Source: Bin94 sp965200255
GTDB taxonomy: Bacteria > Gemmatimonadota > Gemmatimonadetes > Longimicrobiales > Gaopeijiaceae
DNA: 64,000 nt
Assembly: GCA_965200255.1 (NCBI GenBank)
Contig: CBDAUS010000001.1
Location: 372,001 to 436,000, forward strand
Reading direction: 5' to 3'
Made by a program: the position numbers and the translations under genes. Positions 9,066 to 16,686 of this stretch are shown here, piece by piece. The notes under the pieces were generated by a model. The model searched no databases. It saw nothing but the letters and a program-made list of their open reading frames with translations, and was not told where the DNA came from. Positions within the stretch are counted from its first letter, which is position 1. The number at the start of each line of letters is the position of its first letter.

Positions 9066-9883
9066 TCATGGCCTACTTCCTTTCTGGGTTTGTTCCGCCT
9101 GGATAGCCCGCGAGGCCGTGGGGTGAATGGTCCTTGCGAGTTCGACGTGATGGCGGATTCGATAGCTGTTGCCTCTGATGTTGACGATGTGGCACTGGTG
9201 GAGCAGGCGATCCAGCAGGGCGGCGGCCATGACCTCGTCGTGCAGGATTTCTCCCCAGTGCTCGAAGCTCTTGTTCGACGTGAGCACCGTCGAGGCGTGC
9301 TCGTAGCGACGGTTGACCAGCTGAAAGAACAACGTTGCGCCCTGCCGGGTCACCGGAAGGTATCCGATCTCGTCCACCACCAGCAGCGCCGGATGGGTCA
9401 ACGTCTTGAGACGCTGCTTCAGCCGTCCCGCGGCCTGAGCTTCCTCGAGGGAGTCGATCAGGCTGCTCAAGGTGCCATAATACACTCTTCGACCGCTCTC
9501 GGCCACCGCGATGGCCAAGCTGATCGCCAAATGGGTCTTGCCCACGCCCGGAGGACCCAGGAAGACCACGTCTCCTTGCGCTCGACGAACCCGAGTTCGT
9601 GGAGCGATTCGATCTGTTCGCGCTTGATCGACGGTTGGAAGCTGAAGTCGAACTCGGCGAGCGTCTTGATCGCCGGCAGCCGACTCGCCCGCATCGCCGT
9701 GGCCAACCGGCGACTGTTGCGTAACGTGATCTGGGCGGCCAGCAGCCGCTCGATCGACTCGGCGGCCGTGATCGAGCCGCCGTCCACGCCGGACAGCACT
9801 TCGTCCAACGCTTCCAAGGCTCCCGGCATCTTGAGGTCCGCCAGTTGGGCGGCGATGCGACCGCGACGAGAATCAGGTTTCAT
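9066..9883 (-). pseudogene. istB: Frameshifted istB (IS21 AAA+ transposition helper)
   Basis: IstB is the DnaC-like AAA+ ATPase that helps the IS21 transposase. The N-terminal part (MKPDSRRGRIAAQL to ELGFVERKE) reads in one frame from ATG 9883, overlapping istA by 11 bases. From about 9568 the homology continues in another frame: VVFLGPPGVGKTHLA (Walker A), LLVVDEIGYLP (Walker B), up to the stop at 9066. One base appears to be missing right before the Walker A strand. No slippery heptamer is visible at the junction, so decay or an assembly error is more likely than programmed frameshifting. Both halves look otherwise intact. Confidence 0.85.
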
Positions 9884-10910
9884 GGGACGCCTCCGCAATC
9901 TTCGCGTACTCGCAAAGCGGACGCCGCTCGACGTCCACCACGCGAGGCGCGGACGTGTCGCGAACCTTGGCGGGCAACGCCGCATACGCCTTGATCGAAC
10001 GGTAAGGCGTTGGAGCCAAGGGCGTTAGGAATGGCTTCTCGGTCTCGTGACGATCGGCGGGCCGCTCCTTGAGCGTGCCGTGAACGCGGACGTTGGCCAC
10101 CTGATCCATCCATTGACGGGCCCGTGCGTTCAGGTCGTCGTCCGATACGAACGGCCTTCCGTAGAAGAAGTTGTCGCGAATGTACCGAATCGGTCGTTCG
10201 ACCTTCCCCTTCGTCTTCGCCCGATAGGGTTGGCAGGCCCGAATGCGGAAGCCCCAGTGCTTGCTGAACCGCAGGAACTCTCGATTCTCGATCAGCTCTC
10301 CCCCTTCATGACGCGCATCGCCCGTGACGACGGCCTTCATCTGATCGAACAGCAACTCCGCGGGCACGCCTCCGAAGTAGGAGAACGACGACTCCAGTCC
10401 CCGAATCACCACCGGCATCGTCTGCCGCTCGTAGAACCGCAACCAAATCAGCCTGGAATAGCCGAGGACGACGACGAGCGCGTGCCGCTTCCCCCACGGA
10501 AGCCGAAACTCGGCGAAGTCGACTTGTCCCTGGACCCCCGGATCCGTCTCGAACCTCCGGACCGCCTCCTCCGGCTCGTTCGACCGGACCCGTCGGGCGT
10601 ACCGCTTCACTTGGTCGTAGCCTCCCGGGTATCCGGCGGCCCGAACTTCCTCGAACAAGCGCACGGCGCTCATCCGCGGATACTCGACCAAGCGCGCCCT
10701 GACGATCCCCTTGTACGGGTCCAGCTTCGACGGACGCCTGGGCCTCGGTCCATACGCCGTCGCCCGGTCCGCATCCCGATCAAGCTCGCCCGCCGCGATC
10801 CAGCGATACACCGTCCGTCTGCCGATCCCGATCCGGCGGGCGATCTCCGCCTTCTTCATCCCGTCCTTCACGTACCGCCGCAGAAGCACCCGCTCTTCCG
10901 TTCCAAACAT
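9873..10910 (-). CDS. istA: IS21-family transposase IstA
   Basis: DDE transposase of 345 residues. Seen: an N-terminal helix-turn-helix (about 15-40, with KKAEIARRIGIGRRTVYRW), then the integrase core with catalytic Asp131 in QVDFAEF, Asp189 in LFDQMKAVV and Glu238 in KGKVERPIRYIRDNF. All three acidic residues are present, so the enzyme looks intact. The frame is open to 11075, but that extension translates the terminal repeat; the ATG at 10910 begins the usual MFGTEERV start of the subgroup. An in-frame ATG four codons earlier (10922) is possible. Its stop lies inside the start of istB, the usual arrangement. Confidence 0.9.
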   Translation of the reverse strand: MFGTEERVLLRRYVKDGMKKAEIARRIGIGRRTVYRWIAAGELDRDADRATAYGPRPRRPSKLDPYKGIVRARLVEYPRMSAVRLFEEVRAAGYPGGYDQVKRYARRVRSNEPEEAVRRFETDPGVQGQVDFAEFRLPWGKRHALVVVLGYSRLIWLRFYERQTMPVVIRGLESSFSYFGGVPAELLFDQMKAVVTGDARHEGGELIENREFLRFSKHWGFRIRACQPYRAKTKGKVERPIRYIRDNFFYGRPFVSDDDLNARARQWMDQVANVRVHGTLKERPADRHETEKPFLTPLAPTPYRSIKAYAALPAKVRDTSAPRVVDVERRPLCEYAKIAEASHET

Positions 10911-11036
10911 CGCGCCCCCCATGTCGTAGAGAAACGCGAGAATACCGGTGTGGCGAGACGCGAGGATACCACTCTGGCCGATCACTGCCCACGGGGGACT
11001 CCTCCACTCCCAACCAGCCCCCGGGAGACCGCCCAC

Positions 11037-11080
11037 GTGTGACATTTTCAGCGCCCAGAAGTGTGACATTTTCAATGCCC
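11037..11080. repeat. IS21 right-end terminal repeats (two copies)
   Basis: Two near-identical 20-bp copies of gtgtgacattttca(g/a)(c/t)gccc at 11037-11056 and 11061-11080, spaced 24 bp, the inverted counterparts of the left-end copies. Confidence 0.85.
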
Positions 11081-11115
11081 GCCAACAGCCGCACTACAGG
11101 TGGACGACGAGCTTG

Positions 11116-11346
11116 CTACGCGCAGCCTTTCGGCCGTCCTCGACGCGACCCCAACGGGACCGTTTCCATTTCACTGCGCCGCAGCACCGAAATGCCGGTG
11201 CGAATCACCCGGTCATACCGCTCGCATTTGCGACAGGAACCCAAATGAGCCAGCACCCGGATCCGCGTGAACGCGTCGATCCGACGGTCGCGGTAGTCCG
11301 AATAGAGGTCGAGAAACGACCGGCAGTTCACGGGAGCGTATGGCAT
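11116..11346 (-). CDS. Small zinc-finger anti-sigma factor (ZAS-like)
   Basis: A 76-residue soluble protein. Residues about 8-52 match the N-terminal anti-sigma domain: Cys8, then LYSDYRDRRIDAF, then the zinc-binding HxxxCxxC as HLGSCRKC. It lies 49 bases behind the ECF sigma gene on the same strand, the standard partner arrangement, so it probably holds that sigma factor inactive. There is no transmembrane segment. The C-terminal tail after residue 55 (SEMETVPLGSRRG) is not recognisable, and the stop lies only 28 bases before the IS21 end, so the original C-terminus may have been lost or altered. No strong ribosome-binding site is seen. Confidence 0.6.
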   Translation of the reverse strand: MPYAPVNCRSFLDLYSDYRDRRIDAFTRIRVLAHLGSCRKCERYDRVIRTGISVLRRSEMETVPLGSRRGRPKGCA

Positions 11347-11395
11347 GCATACCCATACCCGCGCCGCGCCCCGGATGTTCCAGCGACGCAGCCGC

Positions 11396-12034
11396 CTACT
11401 TGATCATGGGCGCGATGATTTGAGCGAAGCCGTTGCGGGCCCGGTTCAGCCGACTCTTGACGGTGCCCAGCGTGCAGCCCGTAATCTCGGCGATCTCGCC
11501 GTAGGTCTTGCCGTGCAGGTCTCGCAGAATAAAGACCTCACGGTGATGATCTGGCAACAGGGACACGGCTTCTTCGACCTTCTCGCGCAGGAACCTCTTC
11601 CGGTATAGGTCGTCCGGGCGCGTGGCCGGGTCTTCCCACTCCAACGGGCGCGAATCGGCGTCCCATTTTCTGGCCAGGGTCTGATAGAGCACCAGAGGAT
11701 TGCGGGAACGGTTGCGCAGCTCGTTTTTCGCCAGGTTGCCGGCAATCGCGTAGATCCAGCTGGAGAACTTCCGGGTCTGGTCGAATCGCTCAAGATGCCG
11801 ATACACGCGAACGAAGGCTTCCTGAGTCAGGTCTTCCGCTCGCTCGCGGTCGCCAATCATGCGACGGACGAAGTTCTGAAGGCGCCGGTCGTAGCGGCGT
11901 ACGAGCTCGGTAAAGGCGCGCTGGTTGCCGGCGAGAATCCTGCGCACAAGCTGATTGTCCTCGAGCTCGGCAAGTCTCTCGAACGTCCGACTGCCGAGCC
12001 TGCGGTCAGCCAGCATCGGGGTCGCGGTTGCCAT
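11396..12034 (-). CDS. ECF-type RNA polymerase sigma factor
   Basis: A 212-residue sigma-70 family (RpoE-like) factor. Region 2 runs from about 30 to 100: LVRRILAGNQRAFTELVRRYDRRL, then AEDLTQEAFVRVYRHLERFD (2.1-2.2) and FSSWIYAIAGNLAKNELR (2.3-2.4). Region 4 near 150-200 contains LPDHHREVFILRDLHGKTYGEIAEI and the recognition helix GCTLGTVKSRLNRAR. The ATG at 12034 is preceded by AGAGAGGT at the proper distance; a longer in-frame start exists at 12076. It is followed by the zinc-finger anti-sigma gene. In related genomes such pairs head envelope-stress clusters, which would fit the PDZ gene now lying beyond the IS. Confidence 0.92.
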   Translation of the reverse strand: MATATPMLADRRLGSRTFERLAELEDNQLVRRILAGNQRAFTELVRRYDRRLQNFVRRMIGDRERAEDLTQEAFVRVYRHLERFDQTRKFSSWIYAIAGNLAKNELRNRSRNPLVLYQTLARKWDADSRPLEWEDPATRPDDLYRKRFLREKVEEAVSLLPDHHREVFILRDLHGKTYGEIAEITGCTLGTVKSRLNRARNGFAQIIAPMIK

Positions 12035-12165
12035 GATACCTCTCTGGAAGTTGGGGCGTCGACGTGACAACCCCACGCACGATGCGTGCCAATCGCGCGA
12101 CCACCCAATTCACCGCGCCCGGGGGGCTGGCCCGTGGGCCAATCGCCATCGCCCGTCCCCGTGAG

Positions 12166-12185
12166 GTGACACCCGCTTGTGTCAC
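12166..12185. promoter_or_regulatory. Perfect 7-bp inverted repeat (GTGACAC-N6-GTGTCAC)
   Basis: A 20-bp palindrome with 6-bp spacer, about 130 bases upstream of the sigma factor start and overlapping the stop codon of the Nudix gene. It could be an operator for the sigma gene or part of the Nudix terminator; no U-run follows on the minus strand, which argues against a classical terminator. Confidence 0.3.
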
Positions 12186-12772
12186 ATGGGCGACACCCCT
12201 GGCAACCCGTGCACGAGACCTGGCCGCAAGCGCACGGCAAAGAGGATCGCGACCACCGACTTGGCATCGGTGATTTCGCCGCGCCCGATCATCTCCACGG
12301 CGCGAGAAAGGGGCATGCGCTCGACTTCGATGAACTCGTCCCGATCGGTGCGACCAACGCCAGGGGCAAGGTCGAATGCCGCAAACAGATGGATCCGCTC
12401 GTTGGTGAACCCCGGAGTGGTGTAGATGGTCGTGAGCTTCGCGAGACGACCGGCGCGGTAGCCGGTCTCTTCTTCGAGCTCCCGGTGCGCGCACGCTTCC
12501 CAGGACTCGCCCGGCTCGACGATTCCGGCAGGCACTTCGTAGATCACGCCGCCGGCGGCATAGCGGTACTGCCGCAGCAGCAACACGTCCGGCGCCTTGC
12601 CGCCGTCCGGCTCCTCCAGGACGGGCAGGACGGCGGCGGCACCTCGGTGGCGCACCAGTTCCAGCTCGCCAACCGACCCGTCAGGGAAACGGACGCGGTC
12701 TACGCTGAGGTGAACCACCCTGCCGTCGTGAATCAGCCTGGACGATAACCGAGCGCGGCGATCCTCGCTCAT
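12182..12772 (-). CDS. Nudix hydrolase, ADP-ribose pyrophosphatase-like
   Basis: A 196-residue Nudix enzyme. The Nudix box is complete: GIVEPGESWEACAHRELEEETGY, matching G-x5-E-x7-RE-x2-EE-x-G (about residues 88-110). The segments before it (DRVRFPDGSVGELELVRHRGAAAVLPV and LLLRQYRYAAGGVIYEVPAG) are the arrangement of ADP-ribose pyrophosphatases of the NudF/YffH kind, which hydrolyse ADP-ribose to AMP and ribose-5-phosphate. The substrate is inferred from this subfamily pattern only. It follows the M16 peptidase pair by 33 bases and could be co-transcribed. The C-terminal tail (about 25 residues) is variable. Confidence 0.87.
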   Translation of the reverse strand: MSEDRRARLSSRLIHDGRVVHLSVDRVRFPDGSVGELELVRHRGAAAVLPVLEEPDGGKAPDVLLLRQYRYAAGGVIYEVPAGIVEPGESWEACAHRELEEETGYRAGRLAKLTTIYTTPGFTNERIHLFAAFDLAPGVGRTDRDEFIEVERMPLSRAVEMIGRGEITDAKSVVAILFAVRLRPGLVHGLPGVSPM

Positions 12773-12805
12773 GGCCGCGCGACCTTCCGGCTCATGGCGG
12801 CCCGC

Positions 12806-14155
12806 TCACCGATGCACGGTTACGGGGCCGATCTTCAAATCCTCCAGCCCGGGCGCCACGGCGTCCGCGTCGCCGACCACAACCGTGCACAGCTCGCCCG
12901 GCCGGACGTACGTCGCGGCCGCCGTCGCAGCCTGGTCGCGCGTCACCTCCCTGACCCTGTGCTGGTACGACTGATAGTAGTCGTCCGGCAGGTCGAACAC
13001 CATCAACCCCGCAATTCGGGACGCAAGCTGCCCCGTGGTTGCCATGCGCAGCGGGAAGACCCCCGCGAGATAGCTGGTCGCGGCCTGCACCTCCTCGCCC
13101 GTCGGGCCCGACTCGGCAATCGCTTCGATTTCCTGGACGATCTCGCGCACCGCGGCGGCCGTCGCCGCGTTGTCGACCGCCGTGGACACGACGAAGGGGC
13201 CGCGCCCCCGACGAGCGGCGAATGAAGAGCGGACGCCGTAGGTGAAGCCGTGGCGCTCGCGCAGATTGAGATTGAGACGCGACGAGAAGGACCCGCCCAG
13301 CACGAGATTCACCACGTTCAGCGCGAGGTAGTCCTCGATGCAGCGGGAAACCCCCACGTGGCCCACGCGAATCTCGGATTGCACCGAACCCGGACGATGC
13401 ACGACGTGGACCCGGCGCCCGCGTCCTTCGTCCTGAATCGCCGGTGCGGGCGAAGCCCCGACGGCCCCGCCCCAGTCGGCGAACTCTCGCTCCACCAGCT
13501 CGATCGCTTCGGCGGTCTCGACGTCGCCGACGATCACCACCCCCGCCTGGGGCGGTCCATATCGGTTCGCCACGAACTCGTGGGCGTCGTCGGGCGTGAC
13601 CGTGCCCAGGGTCGCTTCGGTGCCCGCCACGGGCCGCGCGTACGCGTCGCCCGTCCGGTAGACGAAACGCGCGTGCGAATCGGTCGCCAGCGACGCGGGA
13701 TCCATGCTGCGATGTACGGCGGTGGCCGTTCGCTGCGACCGGTAGCGGTCGAACTCCGCCGCTTCGAAACTGGGCGACCGCACCATCTCGGCCAGCAGCG
13801 GCATGGCGTCGCCGAGATGTTCCGCCAGACACGAAACCGCGACGGTCGTGGAATCCCACCCGGTCATGGCTCCGAAGCTGGCGCCGATGTCTTCGAGTCG
13901 CCGGGCCAGGTCGGTGCTGGAGCGTTGCGTGGTCCCGCCTTCGAGCGCATCGCCGGTCAGGACCGCTAAGCCATCGAGCCCGTCGGGCACCGTGGTCTCG
14001 CCCGCGCGCAGCACGATCATGGCGGTGACGAGCTTGAACGGCAGCATGTGCGCGACGCGCACTTCCATGGCATTGCCGAGCCGCGCGCCCGCCACCGGCG
14101 GGAAGCGGTACGGCCGCACCGGGCCGGGTTCGGGCGGCGCGTCGCGCTGAATCAC
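12806..14155 (-). CDS. M16-family peptidase-like protein, non-catalytic subunit
   Basis: A 449-residue protein with the two-domain M16 fold but without the HxxEH zinc motif; the equivalent region reads GLAVLTGDALEGGT. The C-terminal half keeps the M16 R-Y pair region (NLNLRERHGFTYGVRSSF). In M16B pairs one subunit carries the zinc site and the other the R/Y substrate-binding motif, and this one is the latter. Its ATG overlaps the stop of the catalytic subunit by four bases (ATGA), supporting equimolar expression and a heterodimer. No signal peptide is seen, so it probably acts in the cytoplasm unless the true start lies upstream. Confidence 0.88.
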   Translation of the reverse strand: MIQRDAPPEPGPVRPYRFPPVAGARLGNAMEVRVAHMLPFKLVTAMIVLRAGETTVPDGLDGLAVLTGDALEGGTTQRSSTDLARRLEDIGASFGAMTGWDSTTVAVSCLAEHLGDAMPLLAEMVRSPSFEAAEFDRYRSQRTATAVHRSMDPASLATDSHARFVYRTGDAYARPVAGTEATLGTVTPDDAHEFVANRYGPPQAGVVIVGDVETAEAIELVEREFADWGGAVGASPAPAIQDEGRGRRVHVVHRPGSVQSEIRVGHVGVSRCIEDYLALNVVNLVLGGSFSSRLNLNLRERHGFTYGVRSSFAARRGRGPFVVSTAVDNAATAAAVREIVQEIEAIAESGPTGEEVQAATSYLAGVFPLRMATTGQLASRIAGLMVFDLPDDYYQSYQHRVREVTRDQAATAAATYVRPGELCTVVVGDADAVAPGLEDLKIGPVTVHR

Positions 14156-15414
14156 GATCTGTCCTGTGGCAAGTAGCTGACGATGGCGCGGTTGTCGGCG
14201 CGCAAGTAATCGCGGCTCCAGCGCCGCGCCTCTGCGACGGACACTTGCCGCATGCGGCCCAGATCGGCGTTCAGACGGGCTGGGTCGCCGAACAGCGTGG
14301 CGTACATCGACAGGAGATCGGCGCGCGTGGACGCCTGTTGCAGCGCCCTCAACGTGCGCGTCTCGGCTCCCGTCACCGCCCGTGCGATCTCGTGTTCGGC
14401 AAGGGTCGCCGCGTCCTCAATCTCGCGGGTCAGGGCGGCTTCCAGATCGTCCGCGTCCGTGTGGGGAAAGCCCGTGGCGACGACCAGAAAGATGGTGGCG
14501 CCGGACGTGAGCGGAAGCAGATGGCAGGACGCGGACTTGGCAATTTGCCGCCGCACCAGGCGATCGTAGAGGCGCGAGCACCGGCCCGTGCCGAGGCAGT
14601 GCGCCACCACCTCGCCCGCGTAGAACTCGTCGGTGGTGAACGGAGGCACGCGGGCGGCGACATAGAGCCGGGGCAGGGGCACGGCGGCGGAAACGCCGTC
14701 TCGCAGGGTGCTCCCGGTGGAAAAGGCAATGCGCTCGTCGCCGACGGGGGGCGGCGGGGGCGGCCCCGCCGGGATGGCGTCGAAGAAATGCGCGACCCGG
14801 TCCAGCGCGCGACCAGGCTCGAAGTCGCCGCAGATCGACAGCACGGCGTTGTTGGGAACGTAGTACGTGGCGAAGAACTCGCGCACGTCGTGCAGCGTGG
14901 CGGCCGAGATGTCCTCTGCCGCGCCGATGACCGTGTGATGGTACGGATGGCTCGCCGGGAACAACATGGCCTGCATCCGCTCGTCCCAGTCGCCGTAGGG
15001 CTGGTTTTCGTAACGCTCCTTGCGCTCGTTGAGAACCACGTCGCGCTGGTTTTCCAACTTCTCCTGGTTCATCGACGGCAGCATCCATCCCATCCTGTCG
15101 GATTCCAGCCACAGAGCCAGATCCAGATGGTGGGAAGGCACGGTCTCGAAATAGTTGGTGCGGTCGAACCAAGTCGTGGCGTTGGCCGACCCGCCTACCT
15201 GCTCGATGTGACGAAAATGGCCATTCTTGGGCACATGGGCGGACCCCTGAAACATCATGTGCTCGAACAGATGGGCGAAGCCGGTGCGGCCGGGTGATTC
15301 GTTCCGCGACCCCACCCCGTACCACAGGTTCACGCTAACGACCGGCGTGGTGTCGTCGGGCGCCAGGATCACTCTCAACCCGTTGGCAAGCTTGTGCTCT
15401 TCGATTGTGATCAT
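14152..15414 (-). CDS. M16-family zinc peptidase, catalytic subunit
   Basis: A 420-residue metallopeptidase of the pitrilysin/processing-peptidase type. The inverted zinc motif HLFEH is at His48-Glu51-His52, and the third ligand is likely Glu130 in VVLNERKE. The start is the canonical EEHKLANGLRVILAPDDTTPVVSVNLWY opening. No signal peptide is visible. It is coupled to the non-catalytic subunit downstream. It is divergent from the aminotransferase gene; the 106-bp gap holds two tandem 17-bp repeats that may regulate either gene. Natural substrate unknown; such pairs cleave short peptides. Confidence 0.92.
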   Translation of the reverse strand: MITIEEHKLANGLRVILAPDDTTPVVSVNLWYGVGSRNESPGRTGFAHLFEHMMFQGSAHVPKNGHFRHIEQVGGSANATTWFDRTNYFETVPSHHLDLALWLESDRMGWMLPSMNQEKLENQRDVVLNERKERYENQPYGDWDERMQAMLFPASHPYHHTVIGAAEDISAATLHDVREFFATYYVPNNAVLSICGDFEPGRALDRVAHFFDAIPAGPPPPPPVGDERIAFSTGSTLRDGVSAAVPLPRLYVAARVPPFTTDEFYAGEVVAHCLGTGRCSRLYDRLVRRQIAKSASCHLLPLTSGATIFLVVATGFPHTDADDLEAALTREIEDAATLAEHEIARAVTGAETRTLRALQQASTRADLLSMYATLFGDPARLNADLGRMRQVSVAEARRWSRDYLRADNRAIVSYLPQDRS

Positions 15415-15443
15415 TCCACGCGCGCTCCCGTGTTGCCATATTC

Positions 15444-15482
15444 GGTATGGACGCTACCCGCATTGGGTATGGACGCTACCCG
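15444..15482. repeat. Tandem 17-bp repeats in a divergent promoter region
   Basis: ggtatggacgctacccg occurs at 15444-15460 and 15466-15482, 22 bp apart (about two helical turns). Each copy contains the inverted pair GGTA-N7-TACC. The site lies between the M16 catalytic gene (start 15414) and the aminotransferase gene (start 15521), a typical place for a dimeric repressor or activator. Confidence 0.55.
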
Positions 15483-15520
15483 AAGTTGACGACATTCACA
15501 ACCGACGAGGAGCCGAATCG

Positions 15521-16636
15521 GTGGGTTTCATTCCGTTTCAAATGGAGCGATGGCAGTCGACCTACGAACACAGCGTGGACCACAACCTTTCGGAGAGCGG
15601 GGTTGATCCGCTGAAGGTGGGCGAGCTGCTCGAGTTTGCGGAGCCGCGCGCGGACATTTCGCAGGTTTGGCTGGGGTACAGCCAGTCCAACGGCACGGAC
15701 GAGCTGCGCGCGCGGATCGCATCTTTGCACCCAGGGGCAACCGACCGATCGGTGCTCGTTACCATTGGCGGTGCCGAAGCCAATTTCGTGGGGTTCTGGG
15801 AACTGGCCGGGGCGGGTCGGCCGGCGGCGGTCATGCTGCCCAACTACATGCAGGTGCCCGGCCTGCTCGCGAACTTCGACGGAGGGGCCATTCCGTTTCA
15901 TCTGCGCGAGGAAGCGGGATGGCGTCCCGATCTCGATCAGCTCGAATCGGCGTTGAAGCAGGGCGCGGGTTTCATTCTGGTCACGCACCCCAACAATCCG
16001 ACGGGCGTTGCGCTCACCGCTGCCGAAATGGACGACATCGTGGGGTTGGCCGACAGGCACGGCGCCTGGATCCTGTCCGACGAGGTGTACCGCGGGGCCG
16101 AAGTGGGCACCGAGCCGGTCGACTCGTTCTGGGGACGCTACGACAAGGTTCTGGTCACCAATTCGCTTTCCAAGGCGTACGGGCTGCCCGGGTTGCGGCT
16201 GGGCTGGGTGGTGGGACCGGACGAAGTCGTCGAACGTCTGTGGGCGCGCACCGACTACACGACCATTGCGCCGCCGTCCGTTTCCGACGCGCTGGCCACG
16301 ATTGCGCTGTCTGCCGAAGTCAGACCCAAAATCCTGAACCGCACGCGAGGGATTATCCGTCGCAATTTGGCTTTGTTGGCCGAGTGGGTGGGGTCGAGCA
16401 ATGGGATGCTGAGTTTCACGCCGCCCGATGCGGGGGCGATCTCCATGATTCGATACCGCGCCGAAATGGGCTCAGCGGAGCTTGCGGAACGCCTGCGGGT
16501 TCAACGCAGCCTGCTGATCGTGCCTGGCGCGCATTTCGGCATTGAGCACACCATGCGTTTGGGCTTCGGCCCGCCCGCAGAAGAGCTGCAAGAGGGGTTG
16601 GAACGGCTTGGTTCGGCGCTTGCGGCCATTGCCTGA
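15521..16636 (+). CDS. Class I/II PLP-dependent aminotransferase
   Basis: A 371-residue fold-type I aminotransferase. Seen: substrate/PLP motif HPNNPTG at 156-162, DEVY at 187-190, the Schiff-base Lys218 in NSLSKAYGL, and an arginine downstream of it (LRLGW). The N-terminus (FQMERWQSTYE, HNLSESGVDPL) matches a subgroup whose exact substrate is not settled; some relatives are annotated as aspartate aminotransferase-like or capreomycidine synthase-like enzymes. The GTG at 15521 has GAGGAG nine bases upstream; an ATG seven codons further (15542) is the alternative. The 3' end lies in a short tandem repeat. The aminotransferase call is firm, the substrate is not. Confidence 0.9.
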   Translation: MGFIPFQMERWQSTYEHSVDHNLSESGVDPLKVGELLEFAEPRADISQVWLGYSQSNGTDELRARIASLHPGATDRSVLVTIGGAEANFVGFWELAGAGRPAAVMLPNYMQVPGLLANFDGGAIPFHLREEAGWRPDLDQLESALKQGAGFILVTHPNNPTGVALTAAEMDDIVGLADRHGAWILSDEVYRGAEVGTEPVDSFWGRYDKVLVTNSLSKAYGLPGLRLGWVVGPDEVVERLWARTDYTTIAPPSVSDALATIALSAEVRPKILNRTRGIIRRNLALLAEWVGSSNGMLSFTPPDAGAISMIRYRAEMGSAELAERLRVQRSLLIVPGAHFGIEHTMRLGFGPPAEELQEGLERLGSALAAIA

Positions 16637-16662
16637 CGCCGCTTGCGGTCATTGCCTGACGC
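16617..16662. repeat. Tandem 23-bp repeat across the aminotransferase stop codon
   Basis: Two copies of cgcttgcgg(c/t)cattgcctgac plus gc, at 16617-16639 and 16640-16662, differing at one base. The stop codon is in the first copy. Weaker degenerate copies (ttgcccgacgc, ttgcgtgacgc) follow up to about 16700, between two converging genes. Confidence 0.6.
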
Positions 16663-16686
16663 TAACTCTTGCCCGACGCCCGCCAA

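Larger units (their letters stand above)
8946..11087 (-). mobile_element. IS21-family insertion sequence (about 2.14 kb)
   Basis: Two genes in IS21 order (istA then istB, overlapping) are bounded by related ends. Each end carries two copies of a 20-bp repeat with 24-bp period, inverted between the ends, as is usual for the multiple transposase-binding sites of IS21. The outermost TGT/ACA pair at 8946-8948 and 11085-11087 fits IS21 termini, but I could not find a clear target-site duplication, so the limits may be off by several bases. It lies 48 bases upstream of the PDZ gene and 28 bases past the anti-sigma gene stop. istB is frameshifted, so the element is probably immobile unless complemented. 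Confidence 0.85.

Noticed and set aside
8899..9069. N-terminal extension of the PDZ gene
   Set aside because: It translates the IS21 terminal repeats; the ATG at 8898 has a ribosome-binding site and opens a signal peptide.
9560..9575. Programmed -1 frameshifting in istB
   Set aside because: No slippery heptamer or downstream pseudoknot is evident; a one-base loss is simpler.
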